Shown one piece after another: positions 15,982 through 16,123 of a DNA stretch of 16,123 nucleotides. The translations under genes and the position numbers were made by a program. Positions within the stretch are counted from its first letter, which is position 1; each line of letters begins with the position of its first letter. The notes below the pieces were generated by a model. It saw nothing but the letters and a program-made list of their open reading frames with translations. It was not told the origin of the DNA and ran no database searches. The stretch is from Bacteroidota bacterium (lineage in GTDB: Bacteria > Bacteroidota > Rhodothermia > Rhodothermales > UBA10348), in assembly GCA_018623785.1 (NCBI GenBank), contig JAAZVD010000007.1, forward strand, positions 1-16,123, read 5' to 3'.

Positions 15982-16123
15982 TCACACGTGCTCCCGCGCT
16001 TCCAAGGCACGGGTCAACGTGGCTTCGTCAGTAAATTCGAGGTCGCTCCCGATGGGAATGCCGCGTGCCAGACGTGTGACACGGACCTCAAAGGGCGTCA
16101 GTAGCCGCGTGATGTAGTAAGCC
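15982..16123 (-). CDS. recR: Recombination protein RecR, C-terminal part (gene runs off the window)
   Basis: The visible 46 C-terminal residues read [21 protein letters not shown], then [25 protein letters not shown]. This is the hallmark end of Rec[21 protein letters not shown]. RecR works with RecO/RecF to load RecA at single-stranded gaps. The N-terminal helix-hairpin-helix, zinc finger and most of the Toprim domain lie outside the window. The stop TGA occupies 15984-15982, and the ABC permease start follows after seven bases on the same strand, so the two may be translationally linked despite unrelated roles. Confidence 0.92.
   Translation of the reverse strand, partial: AYYITRLLTPFEVRVTRLARGIPIGSDLEFTDEATLTRALEAREHV

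Noticed and set aside
1..16123. CRISPR array, tRNA, rRNA, insertion sequence or prophage
   Set aside because: No regularly spaced long repeats, no transposase or integrase motifs, and no recognisable RNA-gene sequences on either strand; the short tandem repeats have at most three or four imperfect copies.

Overview
This window reads as ordinary chromosomal DNA of a Bacteroidota/Rhodothermota-type bacterium. I base that on a full-length SprA (the type IX secretion outer-membrane translocon, found in that lineage), on a YbeY whose third metal-site histidine is an aspartate as is common in Bacteroidota, and on mixed start signals: two genes have clear AGGAG/GGAGG ribosome sites while many others have none. 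I see no tRNA, rRNA, CRISPR array, transposase or phage gene, so there is no sign of a mobile island.

Layout from left to right. 2-262 (+) is the tail of an unrecognised protein. It converges on a nucleoside phosphorylase-fold nucleosidase (301-912, -), which is divergent from metF (1062-2021, +); both plausibly belong to methionine/SAM recycling. ybeY (2127-2573, -) follows an unrecognised 150-aa gene (2560-3012, -) with a short overlap. A DUF423 membrane protein (3272-3652, +) converges on a small acidic protein (3654-4010, -), their stop codons separated by one base. The small acidic gene is the last of a likely three-gene unit on the minus strand: sprA (4832-12679), lipB (4047-4802), acidic protein (3654-4010). 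A 304-bp spacer separates sprA from a plus-strand pair, a DUF4440/SnoaL-like lipoprotein (12984-13499) and an SDR oxidoreductase (13496-14176), whose stop and start codons overlap as ATGA. The right end has the C-terminus of recR (from 15982, -), followed 7 bases later by a fused two-domain Fe(III)-type ABC permease (14247-15974, -).

The main biology is protein secretion by SprA, lipoate attachment by LipB, one-carbon/methionine metabolism by MetF and perhaps the nucleosidase, ribosome RNA maturation by YbeY, and metal import by the permease. No new multi-gene system is evident. The points most worth a second look are the nucleosidase with altered active-site residues, three separate sets of short tandem repeats in the spacers (18-, 20- and 27-bp periods), a perfect inverted repeat just upstream of sprA with an apparent TTG start, and lineage-specific low-complexity segments inside SprA.
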